DNA of 5,608 nucleotides from Nautiliaceae bacterium (GCA_027008345.1 JALTBU010000151.1:1-5608); one strand, 5' to 3'. Positions 1 to 5,453 are shown, counted from the first letter of the stretch. Numbers and translations: made by a program. Notes: a model not told the origin generated them from the letters alone.

Positions 1-1
1 A

Positions 2-61
2 GCTATTGAAACTGAAAAAAAAGATATTGAAGAAATTTTAAGTGAGATTAAGGAGGAAAAC
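2..61 (+). other. Open reading frame continuous with the GX-repeat gene, running off the left edge
   Basis: Twenty sense codons precede the ATG at 62 in the same frame, with no stop. They read as a charged, helix-like segment (KKDIEEILSEIKEEN just before Met) and the codons favour purines in first position, as real coding sequence does in AT-rich genomes. This is either the body of a longer protein whose tail is the Gly-X repeat, or non-coding leader. The +1 frame (starting at 3) also reads without stop until TAA at 39-41, so an upstream gene could instead end there. The window does not decide between them. Confidence 0.4.
51..56 (+). promoter_or_regulatory. Strong Shine-Dalgarno (AGGAGG) for the ATG at 62
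   Basis: AGGAGG lies 5 nt before the ATG at 62, near-ideal complementarity and spacing. It is the main reason to prefer the start at 62 over a longer reading frame. The caution is that the same bases encode Lys-Glu-Glu in the open upstream frame, so the match could be coincidental. Confidence 0.55.
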
Positions 62-244
62 ATGAGAGAAGTGACTAAATTTGATGAATACCCATATGAA
101 AACGGCAGAGGTCTTGGATATGGTAGAGGTTTTGGAAGAAGAAAGGGATATGGTTTTAAAAGAGGTTTTGGATATGGTAGAGGCAGAGGCTTTGGAAGAG
201 GAATGGGATATGGCAGAGGTTTTGGTAAAAGATGGGAGGATTAA
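62..244 (+). CDS. Small Gly/Arg/aromatic-rich low-complexity protein (GX dipeptide repeat), function unknown
   Basis: I do not recognise this as a named family. The 60-residue product has a short acidic N-terminus (residues 1-14) and then a stretch (15-55) with glycine at every second position, broken only at R27 and K33. The alternating residue is Arg/Lys, Tyr/Phe, Leu or Met, giving motifs such as GYGRGFG at 19-25 and 49-55. I count 19 Gly, 15 Arg+Lys and 6 acidic residues, so it is strongly basic; it ends in W58-E-D. There is no signal peptide, membrane helix or cysteine. RG-rich, aromatic-rich tails elsewhere often bind RNA or drive condensation, but that role is inference here. The composition recalls DUF5320-type proteins found near NifB/NifX-like genes, yet the N-terminal motif of that family is absent. 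The ATG at 62 has a strong ribosome-binding site, but the frame has no stop back to position 2, so it could be the C-terminus of a longer protein. It converges on the permease gene. Confidence 0.6.
   Translation: MREVTKFDEYPYENGRGLGYGRGFGRRKGYGFKRGFGYGRGRGFGRGMGYGRGFGKRWED
104..229 (+). repeat. Degenerate 6-bp-phased repeat encoding Gly-X dipeptides
   Basis: The octamer GGATATGG recurs at 116, 146, 170 and 206, at spacings of 30, 24 and 36 bp, all multiples of 6, matching the dipeptide period of the protein. GGTTTTGG and GGCAGAGG or GGTAGAGG variants fill the gaps. This suggests the tract grew or shrinks by in-frame slippage or unequal exchange of 6-bp-based units. Confidence 0.7.
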
Positions 245-250
245 TTCCTC
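236..250. terminator. Short inverted repeat at the convergent gene ends (weak terminator candidate)
   Basis: GAGGA (236-240) and TCCTC (246-250) form a 5-bp stem with a 5-nt loop, spanning the stop of the Gly-X gene and abutting the stop of the permease gene. No proper T-tract follows on either strand (only TCTTTT on the minus strand, four bases beyond the stem), so termination function is doubtful. It is the only candidate seen between the two converging genes. Confidence 0.2.
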
Positions 251-1564
251 TCATAATTGATTTGAAGTTTCCCTTTGTTCTAAATCTTTATCAAGATACC
301 TTTTTAAAGTATGATTTTCAAGTTTTTTATAAAGATATGTAAATAAAATAACTCCTAAAATTGCAATAGCTGCATTTGCGAGATTTGATGGATTATGAAT
401 GAAATTATACCCAACTAAAATAATAGCTGAAATTGAAGTTAATACAAATCCAAGCAGTGGGATAATTCTATTTGAATTTGTCTCTTTATATAATTTAAAA
501 TTAGCAAGATTAACAAGAGAAAAAACAATCAAAAATCCAAGACTTCCGGCAATTGATATATTTTCAACATTAAAGCTGATTGCAAATATAACTCCTAAGA
601 GTCCAATTATTATCATACCTTCATATCCGTTTTTTATTTTTTCTTCAAAATTTTTTGGAATTTCACCAAGTTTTGCAACCAAATACCCAACTCTACCAGC
701 TCCATAAATAGTAGCATTTATTGCACTTGCAGTTGATAAAAGTGCTGCAATTCCTATTAAAACAAATCCAAATTCTCCAAGAGACGGTTTTGCTGCAATT
801 GCTAATACATAATCACTTGCCTTCTTAGCCACTTCAAAACTTACATTACCAAGAGTAACTATTGCAATGGTTACATAAAGAAATATTACAAAAATAACAC
901 TTGCATAAAAAGCTTTTGGTAAAACTTTTGGATTTTCAACATCTTTTGCGGCATTTGCTATAAGTTCAAACCCTTCATACGCCAAAAATATGATAAGACC
1001 GCCTGTTACGATTGAAATTGGATCAGTCCAATATTCAGGCTTCAACTGCTCGCCGTTAAATGTTTTAAGACCCACTACAATAAAAAATAATAAAATTGCT
1101 ACTTTAATAAACACCATAATATCTTCTGTCTTACCTGTTAAATATGCCCCAAAAAGATTTATAAATACAAAAAACAATATTACACTTGCTGCAAGCAATT
1201 TATGAAGCCATGGAACTTCATGGCCGGTGATAAGAGCACTTCCATAACTTCCAAAAGCAAAAGCATATAAACTTAGCATTACAACATAACTCATTAAAAG
1301 CAAATTATTAATAGAACTTGAAAAAAGATTATTTCCAAAAGCCTGAACAATAAATTCAATAGTTCCGCCTTCGCTTGGGTAACGAATAGAGAGTTTAGCA
1401 TAAGAATAAGCGGTGATAAGTGCAATAAGACCGGCTATAAAAAATGCAATAGGAGCAGCACCTTTGGCTAAATCAATAGTAAGACCAAGAACTGCAAAAA
1501 TACCTCCCCCAACCATACCGCCTACACCTATGCTAAATGCTTCTAAAAAACCGATTTTTTTCAT
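251..1564 (-). CDS. APC-superfamily amino acid permease, 12 predicted membrane helices
   Basis: The 437-residue inner-membrane protein has the layout of amino acid/polyamine/organocation transporters. TM1 (about 8-28) carries the unwound glycine-rich substrate motif GGMVGGGIF (15-23). TM6 (about 183-203) carries FLAYEGFELIANAAKDVENP (193-212), the family's typical TM6/loop signature. Further hydrophobic segments lie near 36-56, 85-110, 122-142, 148-166, 214-238, 262-284, 315-333, 336-356, 367-387 and 394-412, giving about 12 helices. The C-terminal 25 residues are charged and cytosolic. Members take up amino acids or related organic cations by proton or sodium symport, or by exchange; substrate cannot be read from sequence. 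Length is normal for the family. The ATG at 1564 has AAAAAGG 7 nt upstream, and an extended -10 promoter lies close before it, so it probably has its own transcript. Its stop is 6 nt from the stop of the converging Gly-X gene. Confidence 0.88.
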   Translation of the reverse strand: MKKIGFLEAFSIGVGGMVGGGIFAVLGLTIDLAKGAAPIAFFIAGLIALITAYSYAKLSIRYPSEGGTIEFIVQAFGNNLFSSSINNLLLMSYVVMLSLYAFAFGSYGSALITGHEVPWLHKLLAASVILFFVFINLFGAYLTGKTEDIMVFIKVAILLFFIVVGLKTFNGEQLKPEYWTDPISIVTGGLIIFLAYEGFELIANAAKDVENPKVLPKAFYASVIFVIFLYVTIAIVTLGNVSFEVAKKASDYVLAIAAKPSLGEFGFVLIGIAALLSTASAINATIYGAGRVGYLVAKLGEIPKNFEEKIKNGYEGMIIIGLLGVIFAISFNVENISIAGSLGFLIVFSLVNLANFKLYKETNSNRIIPLLGFVLTSISAIILVGYNFIHNPSNLANAAIAILGVILFTYLYKKLENHTLKRYLDKDLEQRETSNQL

Positions 1565-1583
1565 TATTTAACCTTTTTATAAG

Positions 1584-1592
1584 ATTATAACA
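1584..1592 (-). promoter_or_regulatory. Extended -10 promoter of the permease gene
   Basis: On the minus strand the bases read TGTTATAAT: a perfect TATAAT hexamer (1584-1589) preceded by the TGn extension. Campylobacterota housekeeping promoters rely on this element rather than on a -35 box. Transcription would start near 1577, leaving a leader of about 13 nt that just contains the AAAAAGG ribosome-binding site (1572-1578). The short leader is the weak point of the call. Confidence 0.5.
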
Positions 1593-1660
1593 AAAAATTT
1601 AAACACAATAAAAATTAAAATATAATTTGATTTAATAATAGAATAATAGCTTTTTCACAA

Positions 1661-1721
1661 ATAAAAAAACCTTTTTTAACATTGTGAGTTAATTTTTAGT
1701 CTTTATAAAGTGTTAAAAAAA
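1661..1721 (-). terminator. AT-rich stem followed by T7 tract, candidate terminator of the histone-fold gene
   Basis: TTTTTTAACA (1672-1681) and TGTTAAAAAA (1711-1720) are perfect 10-bp inverted repeats with a 29-nt loop. In the minus-strand transcript the stem is followed by GG and seven U (1663-1669). The geometry is terminator-like and lies 69 nt past the histone-fold stop codon, but the stem has only two G-C pairs and a long loop, so it would be weak. A/T runs are common by chance in this gap. Confidence 0.3.
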
Positions 1722-1739
1722 TTAGTAGATATTTTTTAA
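1713..1739 (-). repeat. AT-only inverted repeat overlapping the candidate terminator stem
   Basis: TTAAAAAAAT (1713-1722) and ATTTTTTAA (1731-1739) can form a stem of about 9 A-U pairs with one bulge and an 8-nt loop. The left arm shares 1713-1720 with the candidate terminator stem, so the two pairings exclude each other. Stability is low, and this may be only base-composition noise. Confidence 0.25.
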
Positions 1740-1788
1740 AAATTTATATATTTTAAGAAATTTTAATTACATAAAAAAAGAAAAAGAA

Positions 1789-2238
1789 TTAAAGAGTTAA
1801 ATCTAAAATTCTTTCACATCTATCAATATCTTCACTTGAAGGTCTTCTCTCAGCCCCTACTTCTTTTAAAACTTTTGCAATAATTAGCATTAATGCACCA
1901 ATATATTCAGGTAGTTTACTTTCAAGTTCAGCTGAAATTGGATATTTTAAAGGTGGAATTTTTTCTAAAAATGCAAGAACATCTTGAATATCAACTTCTT
2001 CTTCAAGTTTTTTAAATTCTCTGATTGATTCTTCAAAACCTTTTGTTAAAGGCATATCAGCTTCCATAATTACATCTCTTCCATTGTATCCTGCTTTTTC
2101 AACAGCCACAAGAAGTAAATCATGAAATTTTTTCTCAATTATATCAGTAATTCTATCTGCTTTTGATTTATCTAAATCAATTCCAGCCGCTTTTCTAAAT
2201 ACAGCTTCAAGTTTTTTAAATCCTACAACTCTTGCCAT
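1789..2238 (-). CDS. DUF1931 histone-fold protein (AQ_328-like, two histone folds in one chain)
   Basis: The 149-residue soluble protein matches my recollection of the DUF1931 family, whose Aquifex aeolicus member AQ_328 was shown by crystallography to contain a tandem histone fold. Family hallmarks visible here are FRKAAGIDLDKSK (14-26), HDLLLVAVEKAGYNGRDVI (39-57), LTKGFEESIREF (64-75), PPLKYPISAELESKLPE (95-111) and GALMLIIAKVLKEV (114-127). The first fold would span about 7-78 (long helix 24-51, GRDVI loop 53-57). The second would span about 82-148 (helices 82-93, 103-128, 135-147). Such a chain resembles a pre-joined histone dimer. DNA binding is not established for the family as far as I know, and this sequence is rich in acidic residues, so a chromatin role is inference. 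The gene looks monocistronic, with a consensus promoter and a strong AGGAGAGG ribosome-binding site (2241-2248) before the ATG, which suggests abundant expression. It lacks signal peptide and membrane segments. Confidence 0.85.
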   Translation of the reverse strand: MARVVGFKKLEAVFRKAAGIDLDKSKADRITDIIEKKFHDLLLVAVEKAGYNGRDVIMEADMPLTKGFEESIREFKKLEEEVDIQDVLAFLEKIPPLKYPISAELESKLPEYIGALMLIIAKVLKEVGAERRPSSEDIDRCERILDLTL

Positions 2239-2273
2239 TTCCTCTCCTTTTTTAATATTGTTAAATCATTAAA

Positions 2274-2303
2274 ATTATAATACTTTTAGTGAATAATTGT
2301 CAA
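2274..2303 (-). promoter_or_regulatory. Consensus sigma-70 promoter of the histone-fold gene
   Basis: The minus strand has TTGACA (2298-2303), an 18-nt spacer and TATAAT (2274-2279), both hexamers perfect. Transcription would start near 2267, giving a leader of about 29 nt with AGGAGAGG placed just before the ATG at 2238. It sits in the 94-nt gap after the YfaZ-like gene, so the histone-fold gene can be expressed apart from the fatty-acid operon. Confidence 0.75.
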
Positions 2304-2332
2304 GTGAGTTAAAGAAAGAAGGCTAAAAGAAA

Positions 2333-2866
2333 TTAAAAATTATAACCTAAACCGGCATAAAAAGCGCTATTGTAGTTATGATTGAAACTTAAAGTTCTAT
2401 AACCTGCAAAGATTTCGGCATTTGTAATCGGAGCATATCCTATATTTACATCAACCCTGCTGAATCTGTCTGCATCATCAAAACTCAATACTTTTGGAGC
2501 ATACTCAGCCTCAGCTCTCACAAAAACAGGCAAATTAATATTTGGGATATAGGTAAAAACTCCAAATCCAAGAGGAATTGCACTGTTATCTTTTGTATGA
2601 ACAAAATCAGCAATTAGAGAAAATTTTAAATTTTCAATATCAACACCTATTAAATTACCCTCAGCTTTAATACCCGCTAAATAAAAATTGTGTTTGTTTG
2701 AGTTATCGTTATATAAGAAAAAGCCTCTTGCTTTTATATTATTTTGAGTAATACCACTTTCGGCATAAACTCCTATTGTTGCATTGGTGATTTGTAAATT
2801 CATATTTGTATTTGCTGAGAATGAAAGTGTTGCAACTGTTGCTAATCCTGTTAATAATTTTTTCAT
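2333..2866 (-). CDS. YfaZ-like outer-membrane beta-barrel protein
   Basis: The 177-residue precursor starts with a Sec signal peptide: K2-K3, a hydrophobic core at about 4-14, and likely cleavage after S17 in LSFSANT. The mature part alternates polar and hydrophobic residues in about eight segments: near 46-52, 60-69, 79-90, 97-106, 113-122, 135-145, 149-158 and 167-177. It ends in YNF; a C-terminal Phe is the usual recognition signal for outer-membrane insertion. The pattern of the second half (LGFGVFTYIP, VFVRAEAEYAP, VDVNIGYAP, EIFAGYRTLSF, FYAGLGYNF) resembles the YfaZ family, whose function is unknown. It follows accA by 12 nt and its AAGGAGA site overlaps the accA stop, so it is probably co-translated with the fatty-acid genes. 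A link to envelope lipid supply is speculation. Other small barrel families (OmpA/OmpW-like) remain possible. Confidence 0.72.
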   Translation of the reverse strand: MKKLLTGLATVATLSFSANTNMNLQITNATIGVYAESGITQNNIKARGFFLYNDNSNKHNFYLAGIKAEGNLIGVDIENLKFSLIADFVHTKDNSAIPLGFGVFTYIPNINLPVFVRAEAEYAPKVLSFDDADRFSRVDVNIGYAPITNAEIFAGYRTLSFNHNYNSAFYAGLGYNF

Positions 2867-2874
2867 AATTTTTT

Positions 2875-2880
2875 CTCCTT
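2875..2880 (-). promoter_or_regulatory. Ribosome-binding site of the barrel gene overlapping the accA stop
   Basis: AAGGAG on the minus strand uses the last two bases of the accA TAA (2879-2881) and lies 8 nt before the ATG at 2866. A ribosome finishing accA sits on this site, which points to translational coupling. Confidence 0.65.
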
Positions 2881-3814
2881 ATTTTTCTTCGTAAGAACCA
2901 TAATTTAGATATTTTTGAAATCTTTTTTGAAGAAGCGTCTCTTTGTCAAGTTTTTTAAGCTCTTCAATTTGTTCTATAAAATATTTTTTGATATTTTCGG
3001 CAGTTTTGTCATAATCTCTATGAGCACCCTCTTTTGGCTCATCTATTATATCATCGATTAGTCCAAGTTCTTTAAGCTCTTCTGCAGAAATTTTAAGAGC
3101 TTTTGTAGCTGTTTCTGCTTTTGAATTATCTCCCCATAGAATACTTGCACATCCCTCAGGTGAAATTACACTAAAAACTGAATATTTAAGCATTGCAAAT
3201 TTATCAGCAACACCTATTGCCAAAGCGCCTCCGCTTCCACCTTCTCCTATTACAATACTGACAGTAGGAGTTTTTATTCTTGAGAGCTCAAACAAATTTC
3301 TTGCAATTGCTTCACTTTGACCTCTCTCTTCTGCTCCTATTCCAGGATATGCACCAGGGGTATCTACCAAAAAAAGTATAGGTAAATCAAATTTTTCAGC
3401 AAGCTTTGCAACGCGCAGGGCTTTTCTATATCCTTCTGGATGAGGCATACCAAAATTTCTTTTTATTTTTTCTTTTGTATTTCTACCTTTTTCTTCTCCA
3501 ATAACTACACATTTTTCACCTTCAATTTTACCAATATAACATATTATTGAAGTATCATCTCTAAATTCTCTGTCTCCGTGAAGCTCGTACTTTTCATCCA
3601 TAATTCTTTCTATTATATCTATTGCATGAGGTCTATCAGGATGACGTGCAAGTTGTAGTTTTTGATAAGGAGTAAGATTTTTAAAGGTTTTATCGATTTC
3701 TTTTTCTAAATCTTTTTGTAAAGAAGAGACAGCATGAGTATCTCCTCTTATTTTTGCCACTTCAATTTGTTCTTTAAGTTCTTCTATTTTTTTTTCAAAA
3801 TCAAGGACTGCCAA
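2879..3814 (-). CDS. accA: Acetyl-CoA carboxylase carboxyltransferase subunit alpha (TTG start)
   Basis: AccA pairs with AccD to form the carboxyltransferase that moves CO2 from carboxybiotin on BCCP to acetyl-CoA, making malonyl-CoA, the first committed step of fatty-acid synthesis, in the cytosol. The 311 residues match the usual length. Visible family motifs are the N-terminal LDFEKKIEEL coiled helix (4-13), ARHPDRP (56-62) with HGDREFRDD (79-87), GMPHPEGYRKALR (122-134), DTPGAYPG (151-158), AEERGQSEAIA (161-171), GEGGSGGALAIG (190-201, crotonase-type oxyanion loop) and SPEGCASILW (218-227). The start is TTG at 3812-3814: the family's N-terminus begins here, no ATG lies nearby, and AAAAGG precedes it by 6 nt. 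The gap to fabF is 10 nt. accD and the biotin subunits are not in the window, as is usual for this layout. Confidence 0.97.
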   Translation of the reverse strand: MAVLDFEKKIEELKEQIEVAKIRGDTHAVSSLQKDLEKEIDKTFKNLTPYQKLQLARHPDRPHAIDIIERIMDEKYELHGDREFRDDTSIICYIGKIEGEKCVVIGEEKGRNTKEKIKRNFGMPHPEGYRKALRVAKLAEKFDLPILFLVDTPGAYPGIGAEERGQSEAIARNLFELSRIKTPTVSIVIGEGGSGGALAIGVADKFAMLKYSVFSVISPEGCASILWGDNSKAETATKALKISAEELKELGLIDDIIDEPKEGAHRDYDKTAENIKKYFIEQIEELKKLDKETLLQKRFQKYLNYGSYEEK

Positions 3815-3820
3815 TTTAAG

Positions 3821-3827
3821 CCTTTTA
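3821..3827 (-). promoter_or_regulatory. Ribosome-binding site of accA, spanning the fabF stop codon
   Basis: TAAAAGG on the minus strand contains the fabF TAA (3825-3827) and the SD core AAAAGG, 6 nt before the TTG start. It decides the accA start and suggests that accA is read mainly by ribosomes arriving from fabF. Confidence 0.6.
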
Positions 3828-5045
3828 TTTTACTTTTTTAAATATAACAACGCCATTTGTTCCACCAAAGCCAAAAGAGTTACTCATTGCAACATCTATT
3901 TCAGCCTCTCTTGCTTTGTTTGGAACATAATCAAGATCACATTCAGGATCCGGCTCTTCATAATTAATTGTAGGAGGTAAGATATTGTTTTGCATTGCCA
4001 TAAGTGTAATCACCGCTTCTATAGTTCCTGCTGCACCAAGACAGTGTCCAGTTGCACCTTTTGTTGAACTTACAGGAGGGCAGTTTTCTTTTCCTCCAAA
4101 AAGAGCTTTTATAGCCATTGTTTCATAAAGATCGTTATATTTTGTTGATGTGCCGTGAGCATTTATATAATCAATTTTTGGCTCTCCTGCCATTTCATAA
4201 GCCATTTTCATAGCTCTAAGTGCTCCTTCTCCGCCAGGTGCTGGAGTAGTAATATGATTTGCATCGCCGCTTTCTCCAATACCAATAATTTCTCCATAAA
4301 TTTTTGCACCTCTTGCAACTGCATCTTCATATTTTTCTAAAATAAGACAAGCACCACCTTCACCCATTACAAATCCATCTCTTTTTGCATCAAACGGTCT
4401 GCTTGCATGAGCCGGGTCGTCATTTCTTGTTGAAAGTGCTTTCATCGCTGAAAAACCACCTACACCCACAGGACAAATACATGCTTCTCCCGCTACTACC
4501 ATCATTTTATCAGCCATACCTGCTTTTATTGTTTTAAACGCTTCAGTAATTGCATGAGTTCCAGCAGCACATGCAGTAACACTTGCAAGGTTAGGACCTT
4601 TTAATTTATAAGCTATTGATACAAATCCTCCAAGCATATTTACAAGAGCGCTTGGAATAAAAAACGGAGATATTCTTCTTGGTCCTCTTGTTTCAACTAT
4701 TACACTCGCTTTTTCTATTACAGGAAGCCCGCCAATACCACTTGCAGCGCTTATACCAAATCTGTTTGAATCATACTCTTCCAACCCACTATCAGCCATA
4801 GCTTCTTTTGCAGCAGCAAGTCCAAATTGAATAAATCTATCTGCTTTTTTAACTTCTTTTGGATCCATTACAGTTTTTGGATCAAATCCTTTAACTTCAC
4901 CAGCTATTTGAGATGCAAAACCTTCTGGATCAAAGTGTGTTATTTTATCAATTCCGGTTTTCCCTTCAATTATATTTTTAAAACTTTCATCTTTATTTAA
5001 TCCTAATGAATTTATCATACCGATACCAGTTACAACAACTCTCAT
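3825..5045 (-). CDS. fabF: 3-oxoacyl-ACP synthase II (beta-ketoacyl-ACP synthase II)
   Basis: FabF condenses malonyl-ACP with acyl-ACP to extend the chain by two carbons, acting in the cytosol on substrates carried by AcpP. The 406-residue length is typical. The thiolase-fold catalytic triad is intact: nucleophile Cys159 in TACAAGTHA (157-165), His297 in NAHGTST (295-301) and His334 in GATGHCLGAAG (330-340). Lys329 lies in SSTKG. The C-terminal gating loop SNSFGFGGTNG (388-398) is present, as are RRISPFFIPSALVNM (123-137) and ASRPFDAKRDGFVMGEG (214-230). The start MRVVVTGIGMINSLG is the standard N-terminus, and AAGGA sits 5 nt before the ATG. It follows acpP after 77 nt containing two stem-loops, and precedes accA by 10 nt. 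FabB-type enzymes differ in this region; the acpP-adjacent position and Cys-His-His pattern favour FabF. Confidence 0.97.
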   Translation of the reverse strand: MRVVVTGIGMINSLGLNKDESFKNIIEGKTGIDKITHFDPEGFASQIAGEVKGFDPKTVMDPKEVKKADRFIQFGLAAAKEAMADSGLEEYDSNRFGISAASGIGGLPVIEKASVIVETRGPRRISPFFIPSALVNMLGGFVSIAYKLKGPNLASVTACAAGTHAITEAFKTIKAGMADKMMVVAGEACICPVGVGGFSAMKALSTRNDDPAHASRPFDAKRDGFVMGEGGACLILEKYEDAVARGAKIYGEIIGIGESGDANHITTPAPGGEGALRAMKMAYEMAGEPKIDYINAHGTSTKYNDLYETMAIKALFGGKENCPPVSSTKGATGHCLGAAGTIEAVITLMAMQNNILPPTINYEEPDPECDLDYVPNKAREAEIDVAMSNSFGFGGTNGVVIFKKVK

Positions 5046-5065
5046 TGATTTCCTTTTTTAAGAAG

Positions 5066-5100
5066 TAATAAAAGCATATTTATAATATATACTTTTATTA
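5066..5100 (-). repeat. Perfect 9-bp inverted repeat in the acpP-fabF gap
   Basis: TAATAAAAG (5066-5074) and CTTTTATTA (5092-5100) are exact reverse complements around a 17-nt AT loop in which ATAT (5076-5079 and 5087-5090) can add four more pairs after one mismatch. The stem is AT-rich, no T-tract follows in the minus direction, and it touches the next stem-loop, so an RNA-processing or stability role is likelier than full termination. Confidence 0.45.
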
Positions 5101-5108
5101 CCTCTCAA
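5079..5108 (-). promoter_or_regulatory. Possible internal promoter for fabF
   Basis: The minus strand has TTGAGA (5103-5108), 18 nt, then TATAAA (5079-5084), each one base from consensus. Start would fall near 5072, giving a leader of about 27 nt with AAGGA before the fabF ATG. The -35 box lies within the compact stem-loop. AT richness makes a chance match quite possible. Confidence 0.3.
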
Positions 5109-5116
5109 AGAGAGGT
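5100..5116 (-). terminator. Compact stem-loop just after acpP (attenuator or mRNA-stability element)
   Basis: ACCTCTC (5100-5106) and GAGAGGT (5110-5116) form a 7-bp stem with five G-C pairs and a 3-nt loop, 6 nt after the acpP stop. In the transcribed (minus) direction it is followed by AATAAAAG rather than a U-tract, so it is not a classic intrinsic terminator. It could protect the 3' end of an abundant acpP message or lower read-through into fabF. Confidence 0.45.
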
Positions 5117-5122
5117 TTTAAA

Positions 5123-5356
5123 TTAAGATTTTGCTTTTTCTATATAATCAACTACATCTTGAACAGTTTGAATTTTTTCAGCTTCACTGTCAGGAATTTC
5201 GATTTCGAATTTTTCTTCAAGGGCCATTATCATTTCAACAACGTCAAGGCTGTCTGCTCCAAGATCTTCTACAAATCTTGCTTCTGGTTTTACCTCATCA
5301 GGACTAACATTTAATTGCTCAACAATAACTTCTTTTACTTCATCAAATAATGCCAT
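5123..5356 (-). CDS. acpP: Acyl carrier protein
   Basis: AcpP carries fatty-acid intermediates as thioesters on a 4'-phosphopantetheine arm and delivers them to FabF, FabG and other synthase enzymes in the cytosol. The 77-residue, strongly acidic four-helix protein has the attachment Ser36 in the signature LGADSLDVVEMIMALEEKF (32-50), where helix II also provides the docking surface for partner enzymes. N-terminal MALFDEVKEVIVEQL and C-terminal TVQDVVDYIEKA are typical, and the length is standard. The ATG at 5356 has AAAGGAGA (5361-5368) at good spacing. It lies 97 nt after fabG, with its own promoter candidate, and 77 nt before fabF across two stem-loops. This fits a protein needed in much larger amounts than its neighbours. 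Nothing unusual is seen in the coding sequence. Confidence 0.98.
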   Translation of the reverse strand: MALFDEVKEVIVEQLNVSPDEVKPEARFVEDLGADSLDVVEMIMALEEKFEIEIPDSEAEKIQTVQDVVDYIEKAKS

Positions 5357-5386
5357 ATTATCTCCTTTAATTTTTTTTATAATCGC

Positions 5387-5416
5387 ATTTTATCATAAAT
5401 TCATTTTAATTTACAA
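5387..5416 (-). promoter_or_regulatory. Candidate extended -10 promoter for acpP
   Basis: The minus strand reads TGATAAAAT (5387-5395), an extended -10 with TAAAAT, and 18 nt upstream a weak -35 TTGTAA (5411-5416, four of six matches). Transcription would start near 5380, giving a leader of about 24 nt before the acpP ATG. It would let acpP be expressed above the level set by read-through from fabG. Confidence 0.4.
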
Positions 5417-5453
5417 ATAACCTGTTTTTGACATTTTATTACTTACATTAATA

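Noticed and set aside
399..707. Plus-strand open frame of about 100 codons inside the permease gene
   Set aside because: It lies wholly antisense to a well-supported transporter gene, and its product looks like the complement of membrane-helix codons with no family resemblance.
990..1205. Plus-strand open frame of about 70 codons inside the permease gene
   Set aside because: Antisense shadow of the permease coding sequence with no recognisable product or convincing ribosome-binding site.
1676..1692. TTAAC-N7-GTTAA resembling the NssR (Crp-Fnr family) site of Campylobacter
   Set aside because: The known motif has a 4-nt spacer; here it is 7 nt, and the site is not positioned against a promoter. 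The arms are also part of AT-rich repeats.
1701..1710. Perfect palindrome CTTTATAAAG
   Set aside because: It stops at exactly 10 bp with mismatched flanks and lies inside the loop of a larger repeat; too short and AT-rich to call an operator.
1684..2312. Nine-base repeat GTGAGTTAA at 1684-1692 and 2304-2312, on either side of the histone-fold gene
   Set aside because: A shared 9-mer is expected by chance among AT-rich intergenic bases, and the flanking bases do not match.
4155..4340. Plus-strand open frame of about 60 codons inside fabF
   Set aside because: Antisense shadow of fabF; its Ser/Cys/Phe-rich product is what reverse-complemented coding sequence of this composition gives.
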